Positions 20,015 through 31,579 are shown, counted from the stretch's first letter. The stretch: DNA of 64,000 nt from Impatiens glandulifera (GCF_907164915.1 NC_061868.1:49599689-49663688), one strand, 5' to 3'. The notes: generated by a model not told the origin, from the letters alone. Translations and numbers: made by a program.

Positions 20015-20844
20015 TTAATGAATTGATTTGAACGACTTACCGTGTCTTCAATCCATGTAAGCCTTGTTACAACTCTAACCAACACTTCCTTCTTTGCTTG
20101 AACCGTATGTAAATCCGTTGTCGAATTATTGGTTTTTGGATCATCCAACCACGCCTTTACTTTATCCAGTAGCTCATCATCAAATTTTTGAAGGTGATTC
20201 ACTTTCATAGGATCCTTTGCCTTGGGCATTTTTGACAAGGGTTGGTGTACGAGTCATCTTTTTTCGGCTTCCTCACTCTCCTCCCATAATTTCCTTTAGG
20301 AGGAGTATTGTATAACTGGAAATCGTCATTGTCATCATTGTCATCATTTGCCTTCACATCCCCCACAGTCTTCTCATCCTTCACCTTCACTTTCAAATCC
20401 TTCAGTTTCAGATCAACCTCCACATCATCCACTCTAGCCACACCATCCAGCTTCTCACCGTCCTCCAATTTAGCCTCAACCTCTATCTTTACGTCCTCCA
20501 CCTTCGCATCGTTGTCTTTTCGTTCATCCTCCACCTTCTCATCATCATCTACCTTCTCATCGTTGTCTTTTCTTTCATCCTCCACCTTCTCTTCATCATC
20601 GACCTTCTCATCGTTCTCCACCTTATCCTCATCCATCTTTTCATCATCATCCACCTTCTCATCGGTCTCCACCTTCTGTGCGTCCTCCACCTTCTCAACG
20701 TCCTCTTTTTGTTCATCCTCCACCTTCTCATTGTCCTCCATTACATCGTCTTTCCCATCAGTCCCATCATTCACCTTCTCATCATCCCCCACAGTCTCCT
20801 GCATCGCTATCATCTCCTACAAAATAGACAAAATTCACACTTAG

Positions 20845-21108
20845 CGAATCGACAACAAATAATTTGCGAAACGGAAACTACTTTGCGAAACGAAAAATAC
20901 TAACTTAGCGAAACGGAAACTACTTTGCGAAACGAAAAATACTAACTTAGCGAAACGGAAACTACTTTGCGAAACGAAAAATACTAACTTAGCGAAACGG
21001 AAACTACTTTGCGAAACGAAAAATACTAACTTAGCGAAACGGAAACTACTTTGCGAAACGAAAAATACTAACTTAGCGAAACGGAAACTACTTTGCGAAA
21101 CGAAAAGT
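20845..21108 (-). repeat. 42-bp tandem repeats in the second intron of the protease gene
   Basis: About five and a half copies of a 42-bp unit, CTTAGCGAAACGGAAACTAC plus TTTGCGAAACGAAAAATACTAA. Two diverged half-motifs are combined per unit. It lies between exon 2 (21188-21120) and exon 3 (20816-20041); copies are almost identical, indicating recent expansion. Confidence 0.93.
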
Positions 21109-22805
21109 TCGCAGAATACCTCTTTCTTCTCCTCCTCCTGTTCAACCTTGCTCTTCTCAACTTCGACATCCTTCTTACAATCCTTAACCTGCAAAATAGG
21201 TACTGGTCAGATCAGATATGTACTTAACGAAATGAAATGTAAAATATCTCCATACCTCAGTATTCTTTTCCTCTTCGACCTTCACAGCCTTCTTAGAATC
21301 CTTCTTCTTACTCTTCTTCCTCTTTATATTCTCCTCTATATCATCTAATCTGGTTAATAATATGGACATCCTTTTGTTGGATTTTTCTAACAACTGTGTG
21401 GACATATTAAAAACCATCTTCTTGAACGACTCAACGTGAGTTTGTTGAGTTTCTTGGATTGTGATTTTTAGCTCTTTGATGAGCTCTGTTTTCATCTTTT
21501 TCATCTCCTCTTTCATCTCTATTTTCAGCTCCTCCTTCATCTCATTAAAATCACATCCAACAGTAGGTGTTGGAGCCCAAGGAGAAGGTGTGTCAGCCCG
21601 AGGACTTGAGGTCGCGGATGGGGGAGTAAGAATGCGGGCCGGATTCGATTCATAAGCAAGCTTCTTCTTCAAGTTGGCTGCTTCTTTAAGAGTAGCATCA
21701 GCCTTTCTCTTCCTCGTGGCAGGTTTGGGGGGAATCGGAGTAACTTCTTCATCTTCACTTTCATCATCTTCATCAAAATCATCTTTTATTACCTTCCCAT
21801 CAGTAAATCCCTCAAAAAAATCATCAGCTGTCTCGTCGATTTGCTCAAATACATCACCACTGTATAACCTCTTCTCCATGGAGGACTCTTCCATCTCAGT
21901 CACATCCGTGGTCTCTAGGGCAGTCTTTACCTCCATCGATGTGTTTTTCCTGTTGGAATGATAGAGTAACAACCTTGGGCGTAGAGGGTCATTAATCTGA
22001 TTCCTTCTGGCGAATTTAGGGATAAAGTTTTCGATGACCTCATACGTCCACACTTGAAGTGCCAATGCGAACCCATAGATGTTATATGCAAAAGGAGCAT
22101 AAGAATCTTCAGCCTTCTCCTTCTTGTCAAAAAATGAGGTACAGAGATGTTTCATGTTCTTGTTTAAACCCTTGAGGGTGGCTCTAAAGGTGACCTTCCC
22201 CCATGGATATTGGAAGAAAGTGTCCTTGTCTTCCACCATGTTGAGTATTTTTGGAAATATAACTCTTTTTGGGTCAAATGTGAATAGGTACTGGCAAATC
22301 AGTACTACCAGCCCCATCTTAAATGCATCTTCCTTGTCTTTGCATTTGAAAAAAGCCTTCTCGAAGTCGCACATTTTTACACTCATGCTCCCTTTAAAGT
22401 ATTTAACCGAGAGAGGTGGACAACAGCGCAATTTTTCTTGGTCCAACTCAGGATAAACGCCGAAACATAGGCCGGTAACCAACGCATACTCCTTCATACC
22501 AAATACAAGCTTTTGCCCATTCACAGTGAAAGTTATCTCCTTGGAGTTTGAGCTTAACCTCCTCAACAACATTTGATGTACAATACTTCCTGAGAACTGC
22601 AGGAGGGGGGCTGTGAATAAGGATCTGAACTGGGTATTGTACACACTCTCCAGAAGATCCATTTCCTCGAACTTATTCACAATCTTCTTCAGGGTGAGGG
22701 CACTTTTCCACGAAATCCGACCGGGAAACTCAGTAACAGTTGTTTCTGCCATCTACAAAAGGAAACAACATCATCAAAAATGTTAGAACAAACACATACA
22801 ACGTA

Positions 22806-23185
22806 GGAACTTAGCGAATCGGGAGATACCTTCCGATTCGCTAAGTGCCTCCCGATTCGCTAAGTACTTAGCGAATCGGGAGGCACTTAGCGAAACGGGA
22901 GGCACTTAGCGAATCGAGAGGTACCGAGCGAAACCGTTAACTGAACGTCAGACAGCATTACCGAATCGGAAATAATACGAAACTAATCAGAAACAAACAA
23001 TAAACTTAACATGCAAAAACCCTAAACAAAAAATCTGAAACAAACAAACACTTAAACTTAACATGCAAAGACCAAAATCCATAAGCAAAAAACCAGAAAA
23101 TGATCGGCCACAACTAGGTATTTAGCGAATCGCTAGGTACTTACCGAATCGGAAGGTACTTACCGAATCGGAAGGTACCTAGCGA
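22806..23185 (-). repeat. Motif copies upstream of the DUF1985 exon
   Basis: 22811-22935 carries six copies in both orientations (ACTTAGCGAATCGGGAG and TTCGCTAAGTGCCTCC); 23118-23183 carries TATTTAGCGAATCG and ACTTACCGAATCGGAAGGT copies. The stretch lies in the presumed leader or intron of the protease gene. Confidence 0.8.
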
Positions 23186-23464
23186 AACCCTGATGAAACC
23201 CTAATGGAAACAAAAAATATAATGAACAGAAACACTTAACATTACACTAACATGCAAAAACCACCAATGAACAAAAAAGCAGAAAATGATAATGAAAACT
23301 AACCTTAATGACGAACGAGAAGAAAGCAGAAATGATCGGGCTTGACAAGATTCAGTGAAGAGAAAATGGGTTAGAGAGAGAGAGTCGGGCGGTTGAAATG
23401 AAATGTTATGAATTTTTTGAATATATAAGGTCTAGCGCGTGTGAGTATGCGCGTCTCTTCAACT

Positions 23465-23640
23465 TCCGTAGCGAGTCGGGAGGCACTTAGCGAATCAGGA
23501 AGTACTTAGCGAAACGGGAGGCACTTAGCGAATCGGGAGGCACTTAGCGAATCGGGAGGCACTTAGCGAATCGGGAGGCACTTAGCGAATCGGGAGGGAC
23601 TTAGCGAAACGAGAGGGACTTAGCGAAACGAGAGGTCAAC
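23465..23640 (-). repeat. Nine to ten 19-bp motif units
   Basis: Repeats of CACTTAGCGAATCGGGAGG, ending with ACTTAGCGAAACGAGAGG. Adjacent to a hairpin at 23639-23735. Confidence 0.9.
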
Positions 23641-23735
23641 GAGCTCCAGCTAAGAGAAGATGGTTTGAATACGTTTTCGCTACTATATTTTAATAACGAA
23701 ATCGAATTCAAACCATTCTCCTAGCTGGAGCTCGT
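23639..23735. repeat. Hairpin 1: inverted repeat with 31-bp arms
   Basis: Arms 23639-23670 (ACGAGCTCCAGCTAAGAGAA...) and 23705-23735 (...CTCCTAGCTGGAGCTCGT) pair imperfectly around a 34-bp loop. Related in sequence to the core of hairpin 2. Confidence 0.8.
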
Positions 23736-23795
23736 AGTACTTAGCGAATCGTCAAGTACAAAATTTTTTATTGGTTTCATAGGTAATCTATCTCG

Positions 23796-24136
23796 TTTGA
23801 CAAGGTATCAACAACAAAGTCATGGTTTTGAAAAGAACATGTGTTAGCAAAACAAACCCTATAATTTTACATGGAAACATTTAGATTCTTCAGAAAAAGT
23901 CTTTGAAGAAGCGATCGTTGAACTCCAGATAAGAGAAAATTGTTTGAAATTTATTTCTTTAGCTTAACGACTAACGAGATCAAAGTCAGCCAATCTTTGC
24001 TTATCTGGAGGTCAATGATAGATTCTTCAAAGACATTTTCTGAATAATCTAAATGTTTCCAATGTAAAATTAGAAGGTTTGTTTTGTTAACACATGTTCT
24101 CTTCATAACCATGAAGTGATGTAAATACCTTGTCAA
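23796..24136. repeat. Hairpin 2: long inverted repeat with about 140-bp arms
   Basis: Left arm from TTTGACAAGGTAT (23796) through GAACATGTGTTAGCAAAAC to CTCCAGATAAG; right arm is the complement from CTTATCTGGAG (24000) to ATACCTTGTCAAA (24136). Roughly 85% pairing by eye with a spacer of about 60 bp. Could be a nested foldback element or a hairpin RNA source. Confidence 0.85.
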
Positions 24137-24177
24137 ATAAAGTTCATGATTAACTATAAATAACAAAAAATCTTGAT

Positions 24178-24272
24178 ACTTAGCGAATCGCGAGGTATAC
24201 TTAGCGAAACGGTAAGTCCGTAGCGAAACGGTAAGTCCGTAGCGAAACGGTAAGTCCGTAGCGAAACGGTAA
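24178..24272 (-). repeat. Four to five 18-19 bp motif units near the MULE right end
   Basis: ACTTAGCGAATCGCGAGGT followed by units reading GTAAGTCCGTAGCGAAACG. Same GCGAAACG core as the terminal palindrome. Confidence 0.88.
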
Positions 24273-24669
24273 GCAGATCTGAAACGGAAACACATACGCT
24301 CTTATCAGACAGAGATTTTCTGCAAATATGAACAGATAACAAATAATAACCTAACGAAATGCTCAAACATGAACCAATATGAACCATATAAGAAATAAGA
24401 ATCAACCAAAACGGAGAAAATGATGGACATAAAGGAAATATGAAAAAGATTTTGAAATGAAGAAAATGTAAACAAGAACATAACTGTTAGAATGAAGATC
24501 TACCTCGACGCCGTTCAAATAGTTAGAATCGGAGAACTCACATAAACCCTAGTATAAGAAACCTGCATGCAAAATAGATCTAGGGTTAGAAATCGGCAAT
24601 AGATAAACATAAATGAATTAGTTATGTTAGAAGAGCTCTGATCGGGTTTGATTTGTATGGATATTGGAG

Positions 24670-24826
24670 GAAACGGAGATGTCGTCGCCGCCGGCCGCCG
24701 TCGTCGCCGCCGGCCGCCGTCGTCGCCGCCGGCCGCCGTCGTCGCCGGCCACCGTGAGTGAAGGAGAGAATTGGAGGAAGAGAGAGAAAAAAATTTAGGG
24801 AAATGAAATTATTTGGGTATTTATAC
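24670..24826 (-). promoter_or_regulatory. Likely promoter and leader of the MULE protease gene, with GC-rich 19-bp repeats
   Basis: GTATAAATA on the minus strand at 24826-24818 lies just inside the right terminal repeat, mirroring the mudrA promoter on the left. 24676-24752 holds about three and a half copies of a 19-bp unit GTCGTCGCCGCCGGCCGCC, which would lie in the leader. Assignment to the gene at 22752 assumes a leader intron. Confidence 0.45.
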
Positions 24827-24839
24827 AAACCTCTAATCC

Positions 24840-24962
24840 ACTTCGCGAAACGCTAAGTGACTTAGCGTTTCGCAATAAGGGCAAAATTGTATAAAAAAAA
24901 ATAGAACACCACGAGCGCAAAAAAAATTATAAAATTCCACCAGGTCAAATAAATAAGTTTGC
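24840..24962 (-). repeat. Right terminal inverted repeat of the MULE
   Basis: Complementary to 2199-2310: carries the same 29-bp palindrome (24845-24873, centre G), AAGGGCAAAATTGT, and CACCACGAGCGCAA. Outer bases 24938-24985 include ACCAGGTCAAATAAATAAG and end in a run of C, typical of a MULE terminus. Confidence 0.88.
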
Positions 24963-24989
24963 AAGGTCATTTCGTCAAATTTCCCCCTA

Positions 24990-25500
24990 ATTATATATTG
25001 GGTAAAATCTTGAGTATTATTGGTATCGGCTAAAAAGTTTAAATTCTAATATGGGTTGTATTTTACTATTTTATTCTTCAGTTTTTTATCATTTTATAAT
25101 TGAAGCTGATTTATTTTATTCTATTAATTTATATAAATATATATAATAGTACAGTTGAACAGAAAAATATTAAAATTGAGGGATGAATATTTGATGTGAA
25201 AATTCAAAATGACAAGCCAAAACAAGTTGAGGAAGAGGAGATGCAAAATGACAAATTAAAATTCTACAGAAAACATTTTAACTTCAAGGGAAAAAAATAT
25301 TTTAACATAAATATTCATGCTGTGAAAGATAAAACAATAAAAAATCGGCATTAAAATAGATTGACAATAAATCCTTATTTCTCAAGGTAAGATTTCATCT
25401 ATCTCAGGTAACTATTATTTGAAACAAATCATATTGCACAACAATGAGCAATTCAAAATGGAAGTAATTCTGAAAACAGATTACAAAATCGTTGCTTTAC
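24990..25500. other. Spacer between MULE and NFD6-like gene
   Basis: AT-rich. Nothing recognisable beyond the probable 3' untranslated region of the NFD6-like gene near 25440-25560. Confidence 0.5.
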
Positions 25501-25561
25501 CCAATCAATAGACAGTAATGAAATTCTTGCGAGGAGGAGTATTTGCCGCTCACAGGATCAA

Positions 25562-27371
25562 TCACCTTGGAACTGAAAGACCAAGCTCTAATTCAAACCC
25601 AACAAAAACAAAAACAAAAACGCAAAATTATTAGCTATTTGCATCAAAATACATGACCTTGTTTGTGTACATGCTACAAATCAAAATACTAAATGGATGG
25701 ATGGATAACTAGTTTGTTTAATCAAAAATTAAAATTGAAACATAAAAATATGATCGAACATGTTTAATCAACTCCTTGCAGTAAAACAGAACATAGCCCT
25801 CCTCAAGAAACAGCACAATTTATCACGTCCCATCAATTTCATCTGGGAAAAGAAGCACTCGGTCACAAATAATGCTTTGCACTTATTGTATGTATGTATG
25901 TCAATTATTGGTTGTGGGAAAACCCAAATTCACTTATTTAGTGACCACTGCCAAATAGTTATGAAAATGATGCATGATCATTAAGGAAAACAGATATTCA
26001 AATCTCACAGGGCTATAACAAATTGCAGAAATTGTCACTAAAGATCAAATACTAAGCTATGAAAAGGCATAGGAGGAGGGTTTGATGGGCTTTGAAATTT
26101 CCAAACATATTGGTACATAGTATTCCTAAACAAAACAGCAGATTCAACATAATGATTATAACAACATCAAGCTATCAATTGTTATTGTATTAATTGATGC
26201 CCTATTAAAAAAGTCTTTGACCCACATCCCCCTAAAAAAACAAGTCAACCTAGTAAGTAAAAATCATAAGTTTTTGACAAAACAAATTTCATACTTGACA
26301 TTGTTGCCCTGCATGTCATGGAAAACCCCAAAATATTTCTTTGAAATTCATGTGCCTGCAGGAGCCAAACATTTCAGTCAGATCATGTGCACTATCCACT
26401 ACCCCAACCCAAAATCCCCAAATCTTCTAACTAGGAAGCTTGTTTAGCAAAGCAAAACAAAAATACTAGGAAGAATCTTATTGAAGGTTTTGAAAATTTT
26501 AAACCTAGTAATGATAACAAAATTCACAACTGATGCCTATGAAAACCATCAAATTGTGCAACTACAAATGTTTCACAAACATGACAATTTCCCCCCAAAT
26601 AAGTTGCAGTGTCCTACAGCAGTGACACCCTTAAGGCATCAAATGACAATTTATAAAGTTCATATCAATTGGTTTAGGTAGAATAGACACTATAATTGGG
26701 CAATGTTCAAAGGAACATATTGCACAACCACTTATGCATTTCTTAATGTGTGTATTATGATAAAACAATGGATGCAAAGACAAATAAACAGTGATTTACC
26801 CTAAATTCACCTAGCTATGACTAAAATACCACAAAAGCTAGCTATCATCGTTAGAGAAAACTACACATTCAAACAAATGCATATGAAATGCAACTCAGAC
26901 GCATCGTCATATTGATATAGATGGAAAAGCAGCACTCACTCTCATATAAAAAAACAAATATTAGAGACCGGGATAGGCACGGTAGAGTGTACCCTGTGAT
27001 AGAGCTCTACTGCTGGAAGTCGAGCTTAGGCACGAAATCATCCTCGACGTCGCAAGTGCACTGTGGAGTGGCAAAAGAGATTGTACACATCCAAGCTCCG
27101 ATGGAGACCTATTAACAATGATGAAAACTTATAAGTCAATTGCTTCATTGTGTTCCTGGCAAAGTACATACCATAAGAGAAATAGATACCTGGAGAGGGA
27201 AAGACGGCGAAGTGGATTTGAATTGGATCTGGAAGGAATAGAGAACCTTGAGGAGGATGCGGAAGCAGAACTGTGAAGGGGGGACGAAGCTGTTTGAATG
27301 TTGGATTTAATGGCAGATCTGACAGATGAAATGGAGGCTCTGCTAAAGAATCTACTGCATGAAGACGCCAT
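25562..27371 (-). CDS. NUCLEAR FUSION DEFECTIVE 6-like protein, two alternative C-termini
   Basis: Exon 1 is 27371-27190 (MASSCSRFFSRASISSVRSA, arginine/serine-rich, organelle-targeting in character). Exon 2 starts at 27108 after TAG and gives RSPSELGCVQSLLPLHSALA and SCLSSTSSSRALSQ, the conserved core of plant NFD6-like proteins. Two endings fit: reading on to TAA at 26963-26961 gives GTLYRAYPGL (109 residues), while using the GT donor at 26992-26991 and an acceptor at 25590-25588 joins exon 3 (25587-25562) to end ELGLSVPR (107 residues). Both models are whole codon numbers. NFD6 of Arabidopsis is a small mitochondrial/plastid protein needed for polar nuclei fusion in the embryo sac; a matching role here is inference. 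Confidence 0.87.
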
Positions 27372-27529
27372 CTATACCAAACCGGAGATGAAACAGTGGT
27401 CTACTTCAACGATAAATGAATGGTTTGAGGAAGATCTAGTACCTGGTTAGGGCTTCGTGAATTTGATCCCCGCCGCCCGGAGAAGGTTTCGTGGAAGAAG
27501 AAGACTAGTGGGAAATTATTACTAATTGG

Positions 27530-30500
27530 GCTTTTAAATTATTTGGGCTAATTGTCTATATATCTTTCGGCTATTATGGGCCTCCAAAGAGTCCAAAACG
27601 GTTAAAGTTAATACCCTAAGCTTCTCGAGAAAGATTAATTCCACTAAGACAAAATTTAAAATATTTAAAACTGGAAAAATAATTTATGTACATACTGTAA
27701 ATATATTTTATTTTAAAATGAAAGGGAATAATATATTGATTCATTTTTTAAAAAATTAGAAAAATATAATATTTAAATATTTATAAAATTAATGTATAAA
27801 AAAAAATATTTTAATAAAGAGAAATTATAAATAACAGGAATAATATTAACAACAAAGTTGACCGAATGATGGGTATTTATTCAAATTAACATGAATCACT
27901 AATCAAATTTAAAAAAAAATGGTCACACTCCATCTAAAAATAATGAACTCTAAAGAAGACTTTTGAGTTTAATCTTTGAAAACAAATCAAAATCAAAACG
28001 AATAAACTAAGTATTTTGAACACAATTAAACAAAAATAATTGGACTGACATGTCAAATTATGACGATTTTTTATAAATGATATTTGTGGTTTTGTGTTTT
28101 AATATACACTTTTGACTAAGTTTTTTATAGACATAAAACATGTTTTTTTTAGTAAATATAAAAAATTGATCACCTTCAACCTACTTTGTAAAAAAATATA
28201 ATATTTCTCTATTATAAAATACTTTATTTATGTTATTTTATCTGAAAAAATATGATATAAAAATTTATGTGATAAGGAGTGCTTATTTTGAAAATTTCAA
28301 GCGTAATTAAAATAATCACATCTACAATAAATTAAAGGAAAATATTGGGTATTTATCTTAGACTTTGTTGATAAGTATAATAAGGAAGATATAATAGGTC
28401 ATCACAATTCTTGTCACTTGCTTTGACATGTTAATAAGAAAATATAACTGCTTAAACTAAATTAAGACTTAACGTGGTGGAATCAATCACTGAAATTAGT
28501 TTAATGATATAATTGAATTTAAATATTCATAATACAATTTTATAATTAGCACATCCAAATGATTGATCAAGTAAAAACAATATTTTTTAAGATAAAGAAC
28601 AGATGTCTCGAATTTATTTATTATTATAAAGAACTTCCCTACTAATTGATAAATCATTTAATATATATATATATATATATGAAGTGAAATATGTAATTAT
28701 TATTATTTATTTTTCTATTAATTAATGAATTATATTTTTTTCTCTCTACATTTTTTATTTTATATATATATATAATATTTATTTATTTGTAGGAAAGTTA
28801 AAACATTTGTTTCATGACCATTTTAATGACTTTTTTAAATATTGTTTGGTTTGGTTTTTTTTGTCGTCCATATTTGAGTTAGTGTTGTGTTTGTTCGGTA
28901 CGATAATTTATTTATTTGGATCGGATTTGCTATCTCAAATTTTTATAATTTGAATAATACTCTCAATATTTGGTGGGTTGTTTGTTTATACCATCCAATC
29001 GTGTTAATGATTATTTATCAAGTTCGTATTCATCTATTTCTTTGCAGCAAAGGAGATGATATTATCTTATCTAGAGTTGTTTTTTATTTTTCTTATAAAG
29101 AGTTTTTGAAATCTATCTTTCATATGGATCCTTTTATAGATATCTTCCAAAGGTTTTTAATGTGTTTCTCACTATTTTGACCATATTTGTAGATGGTCAA
29201 ATATCATTTGTCAGAACTTTTTTCGGCGTTGGTTACCAACCCTCGAACAAAAACAATTTTGTTGCCGCTTAGAATTCTAGGTAAAGATTCTTCCGACACC
29301 ACTTATTAGTTTGGTGAGTTTGCTCGCCTTAACATTTATTGATATTGGATTCAATTGAGTTCGTCTTTGGAGTTAGTTTGAAAAAATGTTGGATCAATTC
29401 TATTATAATCTTAATATTTGCAAATCTATATTATGTAACATCTAGATTTGATTTTTTAGATGTTATCTATTATTATTTTCAAATTAATGGTTCTTATTTA
29501 ACTCCTTATTTGATAAAATTTCTATAAAAAATCTAATATTCATGCATTTTATTTCACTTTAAAGACGAACTCATTTGAGTTTATGAATAAAGAGTGTTAA
29601 AGTACTCAAAGCGAACGAACTAATGAAACGGTGTCAGAAAAATCAATATCAAATATTCTAGGTAACAGTTAAAATTATATTTAGCAGATAGTTGATAAAT
29701 AACACCGAAAATGGACATGTCAAATTATAATTGATCATATATATGGTCGAACACCAGTAAAAATTAACCAACTTAAAAATAAGTCTAGAGAAGTCAATAT
29801 AGACTTAAAAATATTATCGTAGAGACCAAAAATATTTCTCTTTTTAACCTTGTTGGAGACACTATTTTTTGACACTCGAATAAATAAATAAATATTGTTA
29901 ATAAATAAAATAAATTAACATGATAATAATAAAAATAAATAAGATAATGTGTCAAAAATAAAATAAAATGTGTTGTAAAATAAATAAATGATAATAAAGG
30001 AGGATTATGATATTAAAGAAAATAAATAAAAAAAAAAATTATTTTTTTGAGGTTTATTGTAATGTTTAATTTTTTTTCTAGAAAAAAAAAAATAGAACTA
30101 AAATGGATCAAGAAAATGTAAAGAAAACAAACAAACACTTCAGTTTTATTATCAGTGATCCTATCCTATGTGACAAAAATGAAAGAAAATGCTACAATCA
30201 GAGCATCCAATATTTAACGTCAATACATCTTCACTAATCTCACTCTCTTCCTCGATCCATCCTACCACGTTACCGAATAATATATATGAATTATTATTTT
30301 GAAATTTGTAATTTTATTATTTTTGTGATTACTAATTTAATTTTTACATTTTAGAAAAGTTGAATTTAGGTTGAAAAATATAATTCGAATGGCGAAGAGG
30401 ACAAAGCTTAAACTTGTATATTTTAAAACAATCGTCTAGTATTTGATCATTTTATATTCTTCAATTTTTCTTGAAATATTAATTGTGTAATTATTGTAAT

Positions 30501-31560
30501 TTGTAGGTTGCCGTTAGGATTTTTTTAGACTGAAACTTTTTAAACATAGTAATTAGGTATATTTTGAACAACTTGGTAGAGGTTAGACAATAAATTTATT
30601 TTGTAAAAGGTATTAGTTCATTTAAAAGATGTTTTGTAACAAGTTTTATTGTAATTTTTATATTAAAATATCAATTTTATTTTTAAAAAAATAATAAATA
30701 CCCACATACTTCATGTCTTTAGGTAATAGTTAATATTTCAATACACACTTAAACATCAATACACACCAAACACATTTCGGTGTATATTAATCAATACACA
30801 CCAAACATATTTTAGTGGGTATTAATCAATACACACTAAATACATTTAGGTAGGTATTAATCAATACACACCAAAATATTTCGGTAAGTATTAATCAGTA
30901 CACACTATACAAATTTTGGTGGGTATTTCCTCTTTACACAATTCCGAGTAAGGTTTTATCGAGTATTGGTGACTAAATATAAATCACTCGGTGTATGTTA
31001 ATTCCGAAAAGAATTTGGTAAATTCTGATAAAAAAAAAAATAGTAGGTATTGCCCATTTGTTTACTAGTATAAATATTGAGAAACTCATTCAAATAATTG
31101 AAAGATATTTATAAGAGGGTTTCATATGAAAAATGAGTTATAGTAACTCTTTATTGGAAAAAATAATTGATATCCGATAATTTCGTCTTTTTTGCTGCTT
31201 AGAATACTCTCGAAATAATCACCAATATGATCACATCATATTAACAATAAACGAATCACCAACGATTAAAAGTATTATTTGAGTTATAAAATTTTGAGAA
31301 AAAAAATCCAATTTAAATAAATAAAATATTGAACCGAACAAAAACATAACGCCAACTCAAATTTGAAAGATAAAAAAAAAATAAAGTCACCCTCAAACGT
31401 TAGCAATTGGCAATTGGTTAGAAGACCGGCCCATAAGAAACAACTTTTCATCTTGTTTATAAATCCATTCATTTAAAAGCACTTAAATTTAAGTTAAATC
31501 CAAAGAATAATTAAGGTGTATATTCTATGTTAGATATATATAAATAATATTAAAAAGAAA
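27530..31560. other. AT-rich intergenic region
   Basis: About 4 kb without a gene I can support. Open frames at 28887-29180 and 29339-29527 are low-complexity and lack recognisable domains. Contains (AT)n at about 28660-28682 and 28763-28776 and a minisatellite at 30752-30927. Confidence 0.6.
30752..30927. repeat. Five-copy minisatellite, unit about 35 bp
   Basis: Units begin AATCAATACACACCAAA and end GGTGGGTATT or a variant, copies about 75-85% alike. Each unit holds CACACCAAA followed by a diverged TTTTGGTGGG, so every unit can form a small hairpin. Confidence 0.85.
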
Positions 31561-31579
31561 AAAACCAAAAACTGAAAGA

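Larger units (their letters stand above)
19130..22752 (-). pseudogene. MULE-borne DUF1985 + Ulp1-like (C48) cysteine protease gene, frameshifted
   Basis: Exons by splice sites and frame: 22752-21256, 21188-21120, 20816-20041, 19801-19130. Exon 1 opens MAETTVTEFPGRISWKSALT and holds a DUF1985 domain (about residues 30-270: QMLLRRLSSNSKEITFTVNG, YALVTGLCFGVYPELD), then acidic and lysine/glutamate-rich helices. Exon 3 encodes DEKVDDDEKVEDER-type repeats. The last exon is a Ulp1/C48 protease domain with His in NINQKHWILC, Asp in IDVYDCD and Cys in ESGDCGVFT, i.e. an intact triad. Exon 3 changes frame near 20230 (YTNPCQK... versus ...LSKMPKAKDPMKVNHLQKFDD), best explained by one lost base. An acceptor-like TTTTGTAG abuts the ATG, so an upstream leader exon is likely. 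Ulp1 enzymes cleave SUMO; the role of MULE-borne copies is not established. Confidence 0.85.
2195..24965. mobile_element. Mutator-like element (MULE) carrying mudrA and a DUF1985/Ulp1 gene, with a nested copia element
   Basis: Long terminal inverted repeats at both ends (about 2199-2310 and 24840-24962) enclose a mudrA-type transposase gene (plus) and a convergent DUF1985 plus Ulp1-like protease gene (minus). This pairing is known from the Arabidopsis Kaonashi and melon CUMULE types of MULE. Without the nested 13.9-kb retrotransposon the element is about 8.8 kb. Both genes are damaged, so it is unlikely to be autonomous now. Exact ends are uncertain: the right end fits GGGGGAAATTTGACG (complement of 24971-24985), but the matching outer part on the left is too diverged for me to place, and I found no convincing 9-bp target duplication. 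Confidence 0.85.

Noticed and set aside
20308..20844. Serine-rich open frame on the plus strand
   Set aside because: Shadow of the acidic repeat exon of the minus-strand protease gene.
18847..21108. CRISPR-like arrays
   Set aside because: Regular short repeats have no unique spacers and sit in a plant transposon; they are tandem repeats.
20841..21194. Repeated FVSQSSFRFAKLVF protein
   Set aside because: Read-through of the 42-bp repeat in an intron; borders show GT and AG splice sites on both sides.
28887..29527. Two plus-strand open frames in the AT-rich spacer
   Set aside because: Hydrophobic low-complexity translation typical of AT-rich DNA, no splice-supported context or family match.
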